Source: Bacillota bacterium
Lineage (GTDB): Bacteria > Bacillota_I > Bacilli_A > Izemoplasmatales > UBA1188
Direction of reading: 5' to 3'
Length of the DNA stretch: 64,000 nt
Assembly: GCA_023410715.1 (NCBI GenBank)
Contig: JAEYPN010000026.1
Location: 117,776 to 181,775 of the forward strand
A program made the translations under genes and the position numbers. Positions 27,701 through 34,618 of this stretch are shown piece by piece (position 1 is the stretch's first letter; every line of letters starts with the position of its first letter). The notes beneath the pieces are model-generated. The model had not been told where the DNA came from. It was given only the letters and a program-made list of their open reading frames with translations, and did no database searches.

Positions 27701-28831
27701 ACTTTAACAGCTGGTACAATTGACATTACTCAAGAATATGCTGAATATGAATTTGTATTTATATTTGACGTTGAAAAACCAGCAGGTGGATATGGAGCAG
27801 CTATGGAATTCCAATTTGGTTTACTTGATGGCGCTCAAAATGGTGATGTTATCTCTGTTAAATCATTCAAGGTTTTTGAAGTAGTTGAAGAAGAAACTGA
27901 AGTATTAGACTTATTAAATGAAACAGTTGGATCTGTTGAAGGTGCTACAGCTGAAGTAGTTGATGGCGTTGGTGTTATCACAGTTGAAACTATTGGTGGT
28001 TGGGCATCAGCTAATAAGGCAAAATTAACTTCAATTGAAAAACTAGAATTTGGTAAATCATATAAAATTGTAATTGAAGTTAAAGCTTCATCTGAACGTC
28101 AAGTTGCTTTTAGACTTGGTCAAGGAAAAGATGGTTCAGTTGATAATGTATGGATGTTAGACTTCACAGGTTCACAAAAAACAATCAGTATTTCTAATGA
28201 ATTTGAAATATATGAATTTGAATTTAAATTTGATGTTGAAAAACCAGAAGGTGGATATGGTGCAGCTATGGAATTCCAATTTGGTTTACTTGATGGTGCA
28301 CAAAATGGCGACATTATTTATGTTAAATCATTCAAAGTTTATGAAGTAAAAGGCGAGGAAGTTGAAGAACCAGTAGGTCCTGAAATTTTACTAACAAATG
28401 TAGAAATCACTGGATTTCAACAAGGCGGTTCTACTATGGCTTATGATGAAACTGTTGTTAATAAAGTACAAGTACTAAGTATGGGTACTGCTGCAACTCA
28501 ATGGGGTCGTTTTAACATCGTTGTTCCAGAAGGAATGAAATATGTTGTTGTAAAAGTTGTTGGTTCACAAGAATTATCACTTGGTATGAAGCTTGATGTT
28601 AACACACCAACAAATAACAAGTACGATGGAAAAGAAGGCAACAAACAATATCATTCAGTAGGTGCAGAAGAAACTACATTCATATGGGATTTAGAAGCAC
28701 TAGGAATGCTTGATGATCAAATGCAAAAAATTGTTTTCTGGCCTTACTCACAAACTATTACAACAGGTGAATTCTATGTTACAGAAATTTCTTTCTTAGC
28801 AGAAGCACCAGTTGCAAATGTTACTGAATAA
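24701..28831 (+). CDS. 1376-residue lipoprotein with DUF5011/Ig-like domains and repeated CBM-like modules
   Basis: The lipoprotein signal (lipobox 'SIAGC') is followed by a repetitive linker of 'STKAPTTK' units. Two DUF5011/Ig-like domains come next (about 55-140 and 145-215; 'NPNAVGEYYATYTATDSKGN', 'PGEYVLNYSSKDAAGNETKA'), then a small beta-domain (about 220-310), another DUF5011-like domain (about 312-405) and a CBM-like jelly roll (about 408-580). Two more Ig-like domains (about 585-745) precede a CBM-like module (about 755-905). A 156-residue module is duplicated in tandem (about 911-1065 and 1067-1220), and a final CBM-like module (about 1230-1370) ends the protein. No catalytic motif is visible. 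The gene has its own 106-base upstream gap and an AAGGAGG site. It is probably a polysaccharide-binding surface scaffold serving the mannan enzymes. Confidence 0.8.
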   Translation: MKKKIGLLIFLCVVVLSIAGCRKTTSSTKAPTTKTQSTKAPTTKAPSTAPSSTVQGKITFTGVEDITIGKGEQFIPLQGVKAHDAQGVEITNIKYKGNVNPNAVGEYYATYTATDSKGNVETVTRKVTVIIVDVEGPALTGVANTTILVGADFNPLAGVASIDVVDGTITNSIVVTGEVNAFVPGEYVLNYSSKDAAGNETKALRTIVVEVGPFNFVEELTASPFSGGEINETFANYAIVRIKLNVVAAGEVTVAMTNAIGHDKYNFEAGEHVVYVRINGPVTDSTVTVTGAEFVSLSFGSAKDTIAPEVKLNAGNIMDEIIYVPADKTVAEVLLFRDVTANDNIDGNLRNSLKVDWVNVDLNSTEEQMVVIYVLDSSGNKGQITRKVVFTTMIDTKIVGDSEFNDATYQKQWGLNGGSTPETLTLEVKDGALVHTIAGSANPGWDSALSPRLDFLPDGTSVLTTSTLTEGNWYLLKFDVKAQVQRQMTVRIGLSTTEALKWIENFAGASNQSFTITTDWQTNYVLFYVHASNSQGYPTDAEGTKVKMELKIGTFTWGSEEQNNVVSFDNMQIYLLSAGNKAPKLTVNESLPKTFAVGEAAPVIENYVLAFDAEDNKAVALEYNVNAIDMTKVGQYSVTVKATDSQGESSEVVLTFNVIAEKDTEAPVIGSTLPEQVEVGSEFNINDYITITDNVDGNIELLASMVNMGGFNVNELGTYKIIITVKDSSGNEAKFETKVKVYRPQTVEYEVGDKVLDLIQAGPEATNEVENPEIPEYPGAYILSPKAFGWASASQARFDLSGLDFGKAYYLVLTVKAEQARDIKIIMGQNLGVDPWYTYFTDCNNIILNVTEEFVTFKVLFRYDVESVANGPKLEFQVGSVSNGANEVEGNRIIIKDFYVANAVEKTNDVEVLDLLNETVASVESATAEMVDGVGVITVPTIGGWASANKAKLTSIDKLEFGKTYKVKIIVKGSSDRQIAFRVGQGKDGSSDNVWMLDFTTLTAGTIDITQEYAEYEFVFIFDVEKPAGGYGAAMEFQFGLLDGAQNGDVISVKSFKVFEVVEEETEVLDLLNETVGSVEGATAEVVDGVGVITVETIGGWASANKAKLTSIEKLEFGKSYKIVIEVKASSERQVAFRLGQGKDGSVDNVWMLDFTGSQKTISISNEFEIYEFEFKFDVEKPEGGYGAAMEFQFGLLDGAQNGDIIYVKSFKVYEVKGEEVEEPVGPEILLTNVEITGFQQGGSTMAYDETVVNKVQVLSMGTAATQWGRFNIVVPEGMKYVVVKVVGSQELSLGMKLDVNTPTNNKYDGKEGNKQYHSVGAEETTFIWDLEALGMLDDQMQKIVFWPYSQTITTGEFYVTEISFLAEAPVANVTE
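27431..28350 (+). repeat. Tandem ~450-bp coding duplication (468-bp period) in the big lipoprotein gene
   Basis: Copy 1 starts at 27431 and copy 2 at 27899, both with GAAGTATTAGACTTATTAAA. Both encode the landmarks 'TIGGWASANKAKLTSI', 'GQGKDGS', 'NVWMLDF' and 'GGYGAAMEFQFGLLDGAQNG'. Nucleotide identity remains high, including long identical runs, so the duplication is recent or kept alike by gene conversion. Confidence 0.9.
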
Positions 28832-28860
28832 TAAAAAATAAAAAAGAAAGCTTAAGAAAA

Positions 28861-28888
28861 ATAGATAGCAGCGCTCGCTGCTATCTAT
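28861..28888 (+). other. Perfect 13-bp inverted repeat between lipoprotein and glycosidase genes
   Basis: ATAGATAGCAGCG (28861-28873) pairs perfectly with CGCTGCTATCTAT (28876-28888) around a CT core. No T-tract follows on the + strand, so on this strand it is more likely an mRNA-protecting or partial-attenuation hairpin than a terminator. Read on the minus strand it is followed by T-rich sequence and would look like a terminator, but no minus-strand gene precedes it. Confidence 0.6.
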
Positions 28889-28908
28889 AAACTTAAGTGG
28901 TGCTAAAT

Positions 28909-30582
28909 ATGCAAATAACTAAAGTAGAATTAAAAAGTAAAAATATTGTAAATGAGATTGTATCTTTTAGAATTTATCTTGATCAAAAAATTGAGGATTT
29001 TGGTAATCCTTATGATTTAGATTTTATTAAAGTATCAGGAACTTTTTCTATAAATGGAAAGGAATATTATCGTCCTGGTTTTTTTACATGTGATTATGAA
29101 GTAAAGTATAATCCAAAATTTCAAAATAATCAAGGATATGAATGGGTTGAATTTGGGGATGAAAAATATTTTGAAGTAAATTTTTTGCCAAAGGAATCAG
29201 GCATATGGAATTATGAAATTAAATTAGAAAACAATGGTAACACCTTAATATATAAAGACCAAATCACAATTATTGGTGATAAGTCTAGAAGTAATATTGT
29301 AGATATTGATGAAGTCAATAACCGTACATTTACTTTAAATGAAAAAACTTTTATGCCTGTTGGCTTAAATTTAGCTTGGTATAATAGTACTTTTAAAAAG
29401 ACAGAAGATTATGTCCGCTGGTTTAAAATATTCAAAGAACATAATTTAGAGATTGCAAGAGTATGGATGAGCAATTGGGCTTTTTCCTTACATGCTGGTA
29501 AAAAATATAATGATTTTTCAACAAGATTAAATCAAGCATCACGACTTGACCATGTCTTAAGATTAGCACAAAATAATGATATTAAAATTTATTTAACTTT
29601 ACTTAATCATGGGCAGTTTTCTGAGATTGTTAATCCAAATTGGCATATAAATCCTTATAATAAAAAATTAGGTGGGATTTTAGAGAAACCTGAAGAATTT
29701 TTTACAAATGAACTTGCAAGAAAGAGTTTTAAAGATGAACTATATTATATAGTTGGTAGATATGGGTGCTATGAATCAATTTTAGCTTGGGAGTTATTTA
29801 ATGAAGTTGACTGGACTGATAATTACAGTGCAAAAAATGTTAGCTTATGGCATGATGAAATGGCTAAGTATATAAAAAGTATCGATTGCTATAATCATTT
29901 AGTTACCACATCATTTAAGATGTTTGAAGGTGATGCGTATTTTCTTGATTCTATTGATTTTATTAATCCTCATTGCTATAACTTTGATTATCAAAATCTA
30001 TTACTTGCGATTCCTGAAAAAACCGATTATTTATTAAATAAATATAAAAAACCTGTAGTTATGCAAGAAATAGGTATTGATTGGCGAACAGGACATGGTA
30101 CATATGACTTAGACAATACAGGAATCACTATTCATCAAGCAGCCTGGGCTGGTATTATGGGTGGGGCTACTGCTGGTGGAATGCACTGGTGGTGGGATAG
30201 CTTCTTTGAAGGACACAATTTATGGTGGCGCTTAGATGGAGCCGCAAACTTTAGTAAAAAAATTGATCTTTACCATAAACCATTTACAAGAATTAAAGAG
30301 TCAACTAGTGGGTTAACACTTATGGGTTATTTATTAGAAAAAGAAATTTATGGCTATATCTTTAATGATAAATGGATTCATTCAGAATCCTTACCAGAAA
30401 AAGTTTTAAGTGCTGAATTTAATATTCCATTTGAAGATGGAAATTATGAATTATATTTATATGAGACAAAAGAAGGAAAAGTAGTAAAAAAGGAGAGTTT
30501 GTGTAGCGTTAATAATATGTTAAATCTAAAATTTCAAAATATTGATTTAGATTTAGCGTTTATAATTAAAAAAGGAGAATGA
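28909..30582 (+). CDS. Cytoplasmic DUF5060-like / GH-A TIM-barrel glycosidase
   Basis: This third paralogue of the DUF5060-GH-A proteins has no signal peptide (it begins MQITKVELKSKN), so it should act inside the cell on imported oligosaccharides. The DUF5060-like domain is about 1-125 and the barrel about 135-480. Catalytic-type Glu lie in 'WELFNEVDWTD' near 300 and 'MQEIGIDW' near 386; 'MHWWWDSFFEGHNLWWR' is the barrel end. ATG 28909 is chosen over GTG codons at 28897/28900 because 'AAGTGGTG' then serves as ribosome site 6 bases upstream. It overlaps the downstream esterase start region. The closest paralogue by eye is 10070..11965 (shared VDWTDN). Confidence 0.82.
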   Translation: MQITKVELKSKNIVNEIVSFRIYLDQKIEDFGNPYDLDFIKVSGTFSINGKEYYRPGFFTCDYEVKYNPKFQNNQGYEWVEFGDEKYFEVNFLPKESGIWNYEIKLENNGNTLIYKDQITIIGDKSRSNIVDIDEVNNRTFTLNEKTFMPVGLNLAWYNSTFKKTEDYVRWFKIFKEHNLEIARVWMSNWAFSLHAGKKYNDFSTRLNQASRLDHVLRLAQNNDIKIYLTLLNHGQFSEIVNPNWHINPYNKKLGGILEKPEEFFTNELARKSFKDELYYIVGRYGCYESILAWELFNEVDWTDNYSAKNVSLWHDEMAKYIKSIDCYNHLVTTSFKMFEGDAYFLDSIDFINPHCYNFDYQNLLLAIPEKTDYLLNKYKKPVVMQEIGIDWRTGHGTYDLDNTGITIHQAAWAGIMGGATAGGMHWWWDSFFEGHNLWWRLDGAANFSKKIDLYHKPFTRIKESTSGLTLMGYLLEKEIYGYIFNDKWIHSESLPEKVLSAEFNIPFEDGNYELYLYETKEGKVVKKESLCSVNNMLNLKFQNIDLDLAFIIKKGE

Positions 30583-30584
30583 AA

Positions 30585-32576
30585 GTGAAAAAGTTATTAT
30601 TAAGTTTATTATTAGTTACCACATTCTTGCTTGTAGGATGTAACAAGGTTACGACAAAAGTGCCTACTACCGCAAGTAAAACGACAAATACTATTACAAG
30701 TAGTAAATCTTTAACTAAACAAACTTTAGAAACACCTAAAAATCTTATGATTTCAAGTGAAGGAATCCTTACTTTTGAGGCAGTAGCTGGTGCTAAGAAA
30801 TACCGTATTTCAGTCACAAGCGCTGATAGTACTAGACAATACTTTGTTGAGAACAATTATGATTTAACACTTTTTTTAGATTATGGCGAATATAAAATTA
30901 AAATTCAAGCTGTATCTGATGATATAACATCAGAATTTTCTAATGAAGTTACTTTTAAATACGAGGAAGAAAAAATGAAAGAGTTAAGTGAATTATTACT
31001 TACTGATCCTAATTATATTAGATGGAATGGCCGTAATTTTTATGATGAATCATCTAAGAAAAATTATTTTTATTACACAGCAAGTGGTTTTGAAGTTGAC
31101 TTTTTCGGAACCGAATTAACTGCAAATATCTACTCAACTGCTACATCAGCACTTAAAACATGTGCTTATATTGTTGTTTTAGTTGACGGTGAGGTTTATC
31201 CTGAAGCAGGAAAAACAATTGCACTTAATAATGCTGATGGTAATTATACTTTAGCAAGTGGACTTACAGAAGGCTATCATCATGTAGAAGTATTAAAAAG
31301 AACAGAAGCAATAGATAATACAACTGCCTTAGTAAGCCTTACAACTGATAATAAATTTGTAACACCAATAGAAAATAAAAAAACTCATAATATCTTAGTT
31401 ATTGGCGCTTCAGGGTCTGCTGGTTATGGTAACTTAGCTACTGATACAAACGTTGTTAAAACTCCACAAAATTCTGATGGATTAAAAGCTTTTGGCTATT
31501 TAACTGCCAGAATGTTTGATGCTAATGTTGAGATGGTTAATGCCAGTGGCTGGGGTGTAAAATATGGTTGGAATACTACTGATGGAAAAATTAATATTCC
31601 TTACGCTTTTGAAAGAGTTGGGATGTTAGTAAATGGTAGCGTGGTTAATGAACCACAAGCATATTTAAGTTATACACCAGATGTTATTATTCTTAACTTA
31701 GGTATGAATGACTTTAATGCTTTTATTAATTCAGCTGCACAATCAGCTAATAAGGCAAAGTTAACCGAAGAATATAAAGTAGCTTTCGAAGCTTTCTTAA
31801 AGAAATTACATAATATTTATCCTAATGCAATTATTGTTGAAGTTCATACACAGTCAAGCTCAGAAACACCTTATAATATTGAAATAAGTGAAAAAGTAAA
31901 TACTGAAATTGGAACATTTGTTTATTCACTTACAATTCCTACAAATGGGTCTAATGGTGATGGATTAGGTGCTAATAACCATGCAAACGTTAAAACTCAC
32001 ATTAGAACTTCAGATATAATTGCTGAAAAAATTATGGAAGTTAAAAATTGGACAAAAGTTAGAAATAACATTGTCTTTGACGAAAATAGGGATGTTTTTA
32101 AAGAAGGATCAAATGGTGAAAATGAAGGCGGAGAAACAAATCCAGATGGATCATTTAATGTAAATGCTAATTGGGATACTGATCGCCCATCATCATTTAC
32201 ATTTGTAAACGAATTAGAAGGAACAAAAATATCAGTTATTGGTTTATCAAGTGGCTATGGCATGTGGTGCCGTGCTAATTTTAAACTAGATAATGGTGAT
32301 TATAAAAAATTAGTTTTAAAAGTAAAAGGTGATGTTGGCTTAGGACTTGTTATTAAAGTTGATGCTAATGGTAATCCTTTTGATAGCGTAAAAGTTAACA
32401 AAACAGAAATAATACTAGATGGAACTATTCAAGAACTAGTAATTGAATTTGCAAATATTGGTACTGGCTTAACTACTGAACAAGTTAAATCATTAATCAA
32501 GATGGTAATTATGCCAGCTTCAGCTACTTTAACTGAGGGATCATTTACGGTTCTTTCTGCAGTATTGAATAAATAA
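30585..32576 (+). CDS. CE2-like SGNH esterase lipoprotein with C-terminal binding module
   Basis: The lipoprotein (lipobox 'FLLVGC') has a Thr/Ser linker, an Ig/Fn3-like domain (about 50-130), a jelly-roll typical of carbohydrate esterase family 2 (about 140-255, 'RWNGRNFYDESSKKNYFYYT') and an SGNH hydrolase domain. The Ser block reads 'VIGASGSAGYGN' near residue 275, where the usual GDS is GAS. The 'LGMNDF' block is near 373 and 'DGLGANNHANVKTH' near 465 carries the His. A C-terminal beta-module (about 525-664) resembles the last module of the 1376-residue lipoprotein. It would deacetylate mannan at the surface. GTG 30585 is preferred because GGAG is 7 bases upstream; ATG 30579 has only 1 base of spacing. 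Confidence 0.82.
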   Translation: MKKLLLSLLLVTTFLLVGCNKVTTKVPTTASKTTNTITSSKSLTKQTLETPKNLMISSEGILTFEAVAGAKKYRISVTSADSTRQYFVENNYDLTLFLDYGEYKIKIQAVSDDITSEFSNEVTFKYEEEKMKELSELLLTDPNYIRWNGRNFYDESSKKNYFYYTASGFEVDFFGTELTANIYSTATSALKTCAYIVVLVDGEVYPEAGKTIALNNADGNYTLASGLTEGYHHVEVLKRTEAIDNTTALVSLTTDNKFVTPIENKKTHNILVIGASGSAGYGNLATDTNVVKTPQNSDGLKAFGYLTARMFDANVEMVNASGWGVKYGWNTTDGKINIPYAFERVGMLVNGSVVNEPQAYLSYTPDVIILNLGMNDFNAFINSAAQSANKAKLTEEYKVAFEAFLKKLHNIYPNAIIVEVHTQSSSETPYNIEISEKVNTEIGTFVYSLTIPTNGSNGDGLGANNHANVKTHIRTSDIIAEKIMEVKNWTKVRNNIVFDENRDVFKEGSNGENEGGETNPDGSFNVNANWDTDRPSSFTFVNELEGTKISVIGLSSGYGMWCRANFKLDNGDYKKLVLKVKGDVGLGLVIKVDANGNPFDSVKVNKTEIILDGTIQELVIEFANIGTGLTTEQVKSLIKMVIMPASATLTEGSFTVLSAVLNK

Positions 32577-34052
32577 ATGAAAAAAGCTCTAATTATATTA
32601 ATGTTGTTAACACTTTGTGGTTGTGCAAAAAAAGCGACCACAATTACTACGACAACAAAGAAAAACACAACAGTATTAAATACAACCATTAAAGAGTTAA
32701 ATGCGCCGACAAACATAAAAATAACTGAAGGTATTATTACTTTTGATGAGCTTAATGGATTAAGGTATTGCGCTTATGTTATAATTGATGGTACAGAAAA
32801 AAAATATAATATTAAAAGTGGTTTTGATTTATCACTTGTATTAGATTATGGTAAATACTCACTAAAAATGACCGCTTTTGATGATGATTTAGAATCGAAA
32901 AAATCAGAGGAAATTATGTTTGAAATAATTGACGCAAATATTAAAAACAAGATTAAAGAAATAGACTTAACTAATCCTATGTATGTAAATTGGGATGGTC
33001 GTAACTATTATAATGAAAAAGCCAAGAGAAATTATTTTTACTACACAGCTAGTGGATTTAAAGTATCATTCTATGGTACAAAATTAGACGCAACTCTATA
33101 TTCAAACAATGTAACGCTAGATAATTGTGTTTATATTGCAGTATTAGTTGATGGCGAGGTTTATCCAGAAGGAAAAGTAATTGCGCTTAATAAAGGCTTG
33201 ACTGCTATATATACTTTAGCACAAAATTTAGATGAGGGATTTCATTCTATTCAAGTTATTAAAAGAAGTGAAGCGATTGATAATACTGCCGCTTTAATTG
33301 ATTTATCTTGTGATGGTTATTTTACGACACCTAATCAAGATAATGATCGTAAAGTCTTAATTATTGGCGATTCATTTACTGCAGGTTTTGGTAACTTAAC
33401 ATCAAGTCCAACAGATACTAAGACAGCTCGTAATTCTGATGGTTTAAAATCATTTATGTATTTAACCGCAAGAATGTTTAATGCAGATGTTGAAGAAATT
33501 TCTTTAAGTGGTTGGGGTGTTAGATGGGGATATAATGTTCATAATGATGGAACAATTAACGTTCCATACTTATTCAATTATGTTGGTATAACAAACCAAG
33601 ATCCAGTTATAATTCCTTATGCTACTACGGAGTTTGAACCAGATTTAATTTTATATTTCTTGGGCTTAAATGATTTTTATGCGAAGATTAATATTACTAA
33701 TAAGGAAGTAGAAAAACAAAAATATATTAAAGAATTTCAGGAAAGTACGGAAGCTTTCTTAAGAAAACTTCATACCACTTATTCAAATGCTAAGTTTGTC
33801 TTACCGTATGATTCACTAATCAATCAATCATTACCAGGTTATTATGTAAAAGATGTGGTTAATAAGTTAAACTTAGAATTTAATGGAATCTATCATTTAC
33901 TTGATTGTAGCAGTGGAATAGTTGCAAGTGATGGTTTAGGGGCAAGCAATCATCCAAGAGTTATAACAAGTATTAAGATTTCAGAAATAATTAAAGAAGA
34001 AGTAAAAAAGGTTATGGGCTGGCAAACAGTTTATAATAATATTACTGAATAA
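32577..34052 (+). CDS. CE2-like SGNH acetyl-esterase lipoprotein
   Basis: The 491-residue lipoprotein (lipobox 'LTLCGC') is paralogous to the preceding gene but lacks its C-terminal module. It has a Thr-rich linker, an Ig-like domain (about 38-115), a CE2-type jelly roll (about 120-245, 'NWDGRNYYNEKAKRNYFYYT') and an SGNH domain with the standard 'IGDSFTAGFGN' (Ser near 265), 'FLGLNDF' and 'DGLGASNHPRV' carrying the catalytic His near 460. Family 2 enzymes remove acetyl groups from mannan, glucomannan or xylan. The ATG directly abuts the previous stop without a clear ribosome site, implying coupling. No T-rich terminator is seen after it before the rpsO promoter. Confidence 0.84.
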   Translation: MKKALIILMLLTLCGCAKKATTITTTTKKNTTVLNTTIKELNAPTNIKITEGIITFDELNGLRYCAYVIIDGTEKKYNIKSGFDLSLVLDYGKYSLKMTAFDDDLESKKSEEIMFEIIDANIKNKIKEIDLTNPMYVNWDGRNYYNEKAKRNYFYYTASGFKVSFYGTKLDATLYSNNVTLDNCVYIAVLVDGEVYPEGKVIALNKGLTAIYTLAQNLDEGFHSIQVIKRSEAIDNTAALIDLSCDGYFTTPNQDNDRKVLIIGDSFTAGFGNLTSSPTDTKTARNSDGLKSFMYLTARMFNADVEEISLSGWGVRWGYNVHNDGTINVPYLFNYVGITNQDPVIIPYATTEFEPDLILYFLGLNDFYAKINITNKEVEKQKYIKEFQESTEAFLRKLHTTYSNAKFVLPYDSLINQSLPGYYVKDVVNKLNLEFNGIYHLLDCSSGIVASDGLGASNHPRVITSIKISEIIKEEVKKVMGWQTVYNNITE

Positions 34053-34082
34053 GTTGTTTTAAGTGTTATATAAAAAAATTAT

Positions 34083-34111
34083 TTGCATTATTAATTTAAC
34101 TGTGATAGAAT
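34083..34111 (+). promoter_or_regulatory. Promoter of rpsO
   Basis: TTGCAT (-35), a 17-base spacer and TAGAAT (-10) preceded by TGA, an extended -10. It lies 85 bases upstream of the rpsO start. Confidence 0.7.
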
Positions 34112-34123
34112 GTTAATAGCGCC

Positions 34124-34172
34124 TTTTACTAAGATATTGGTACCTCAGCCGTTATCATAGTTTTAGGTAAGT
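34124..34172 (+). promoter_or_regulatory. rpsO leader: Candidate structured rpsO leader (S15 autoregulation)
   Basis: TTACTAA (34126-34132) can pair with TTAGGTAA (34163-34170) to close a domain that contains GGTACC and GATA/TATC half-sites able to form inner stems. Autoregulatory S15-binding leaders are known before rpsO in several bacteria. The fold is by eye only, and there is no conserved motif I can name. Confidence 0.3.
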
Positions 34173-34195
34173 TAATAATTAAGGAGGAAAATAAC

Positions 34196-34462
34196 ATGCT
34201 TACAAAAGAAGTACGTTTAGGAATTGTTAAACAATTCCAAAGAGATGAAAAAGACACAGGATCTGCAGAAGTTCAAATCGCGATTGTTTCTAAAGAAATA
34301 GAGCTTTTAAATGAACATTTAAAAGTTCATACTCACGATTTCCACTCAAAAAGAGGTCTAATGACTAAAATTGGTCGTCGTCGTGCTATGTTACAATATT
34401 TAAAAAACGAAGACATCCAAAGATATCGTAATCTCTGCGACAAGTTAGGCTTACGTCGTTAA
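34196..34462 (+). CDS. rpsO: Ribosomal protein uS15
   Basis: The 88-residue protein is the normal S15 length. It binds 16S rRNA in the small-subunit platform. Landmarks are 'DTGSAEVQIAIVSKEIELLNEHLKVH', 'HDFHSKRGLMTKIGRRRAMLQYL' and 'YRNLCDKLGLRR' (each is a contiguous part of the conserved helices, e.g. DTGSAEVQIA, HSKRGL, RRRAML). An AAGGAGG site sits 8 bases before the ATG. It has its own promoter and is followed by a terminator and pnp, the common rpsO-pnp order. Confidence 0.98.
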   Translation: MLTKEVRLGIVKQFQRDEKDTGSAEVQIAIVSKEIELLNEHLKVHTHDFHSKRGLMTKIGRRRAMLQYLKNEDIQRYRNLCDKLGLRR

Positions 34463-34475
34463 TTAAAAAATTAAA

Positions 34476-34511
34476 AAACACTACTTTAAGTCAAAATGAA
34501 GTGGTGTTTTT
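34476..34511 (+). terminator. Rho-independent terminator after rpsO
   Basis: AAACACTACTT pairs with AAGTGGTGTTT (one G-U pair) over a 12-base loop, with a T-tract overlapping the 3' arm. Confidence 0.85.
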
Positions 34512-34567
34512 ATTTATCTAAAAAAGGATGCTTTTATTGATAAAATGTAGATATAAATCTCAAATTG

Positions 34568-34576
34568 TGGTAAAAT
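34568..34576 (+). promoter_or_regulatory. Extended -10 promoter candidate for pnp
   Basis: TGGTAAAAT is an extended -10; no good -35 is seen 17 bases upstream. Because a terminator closes rpsO, pnp needs a promoter in this gap. Confidence 0.4.
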
Positions 34577-34618
34577 ATATAAATGTATAAATAGAAAAGA
34601 AAAAAAAGAGGTAAACTA

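Noticed and set aside
30566..30856. Minus-strand frame overlapping the first esterase, and other long antisense frames (for example 34801-35232, 46211-46573, 62783-63040)
   Set aside because: They lie opposite conserved genes, lack ribosome sites and have no recognisable protein pattern.
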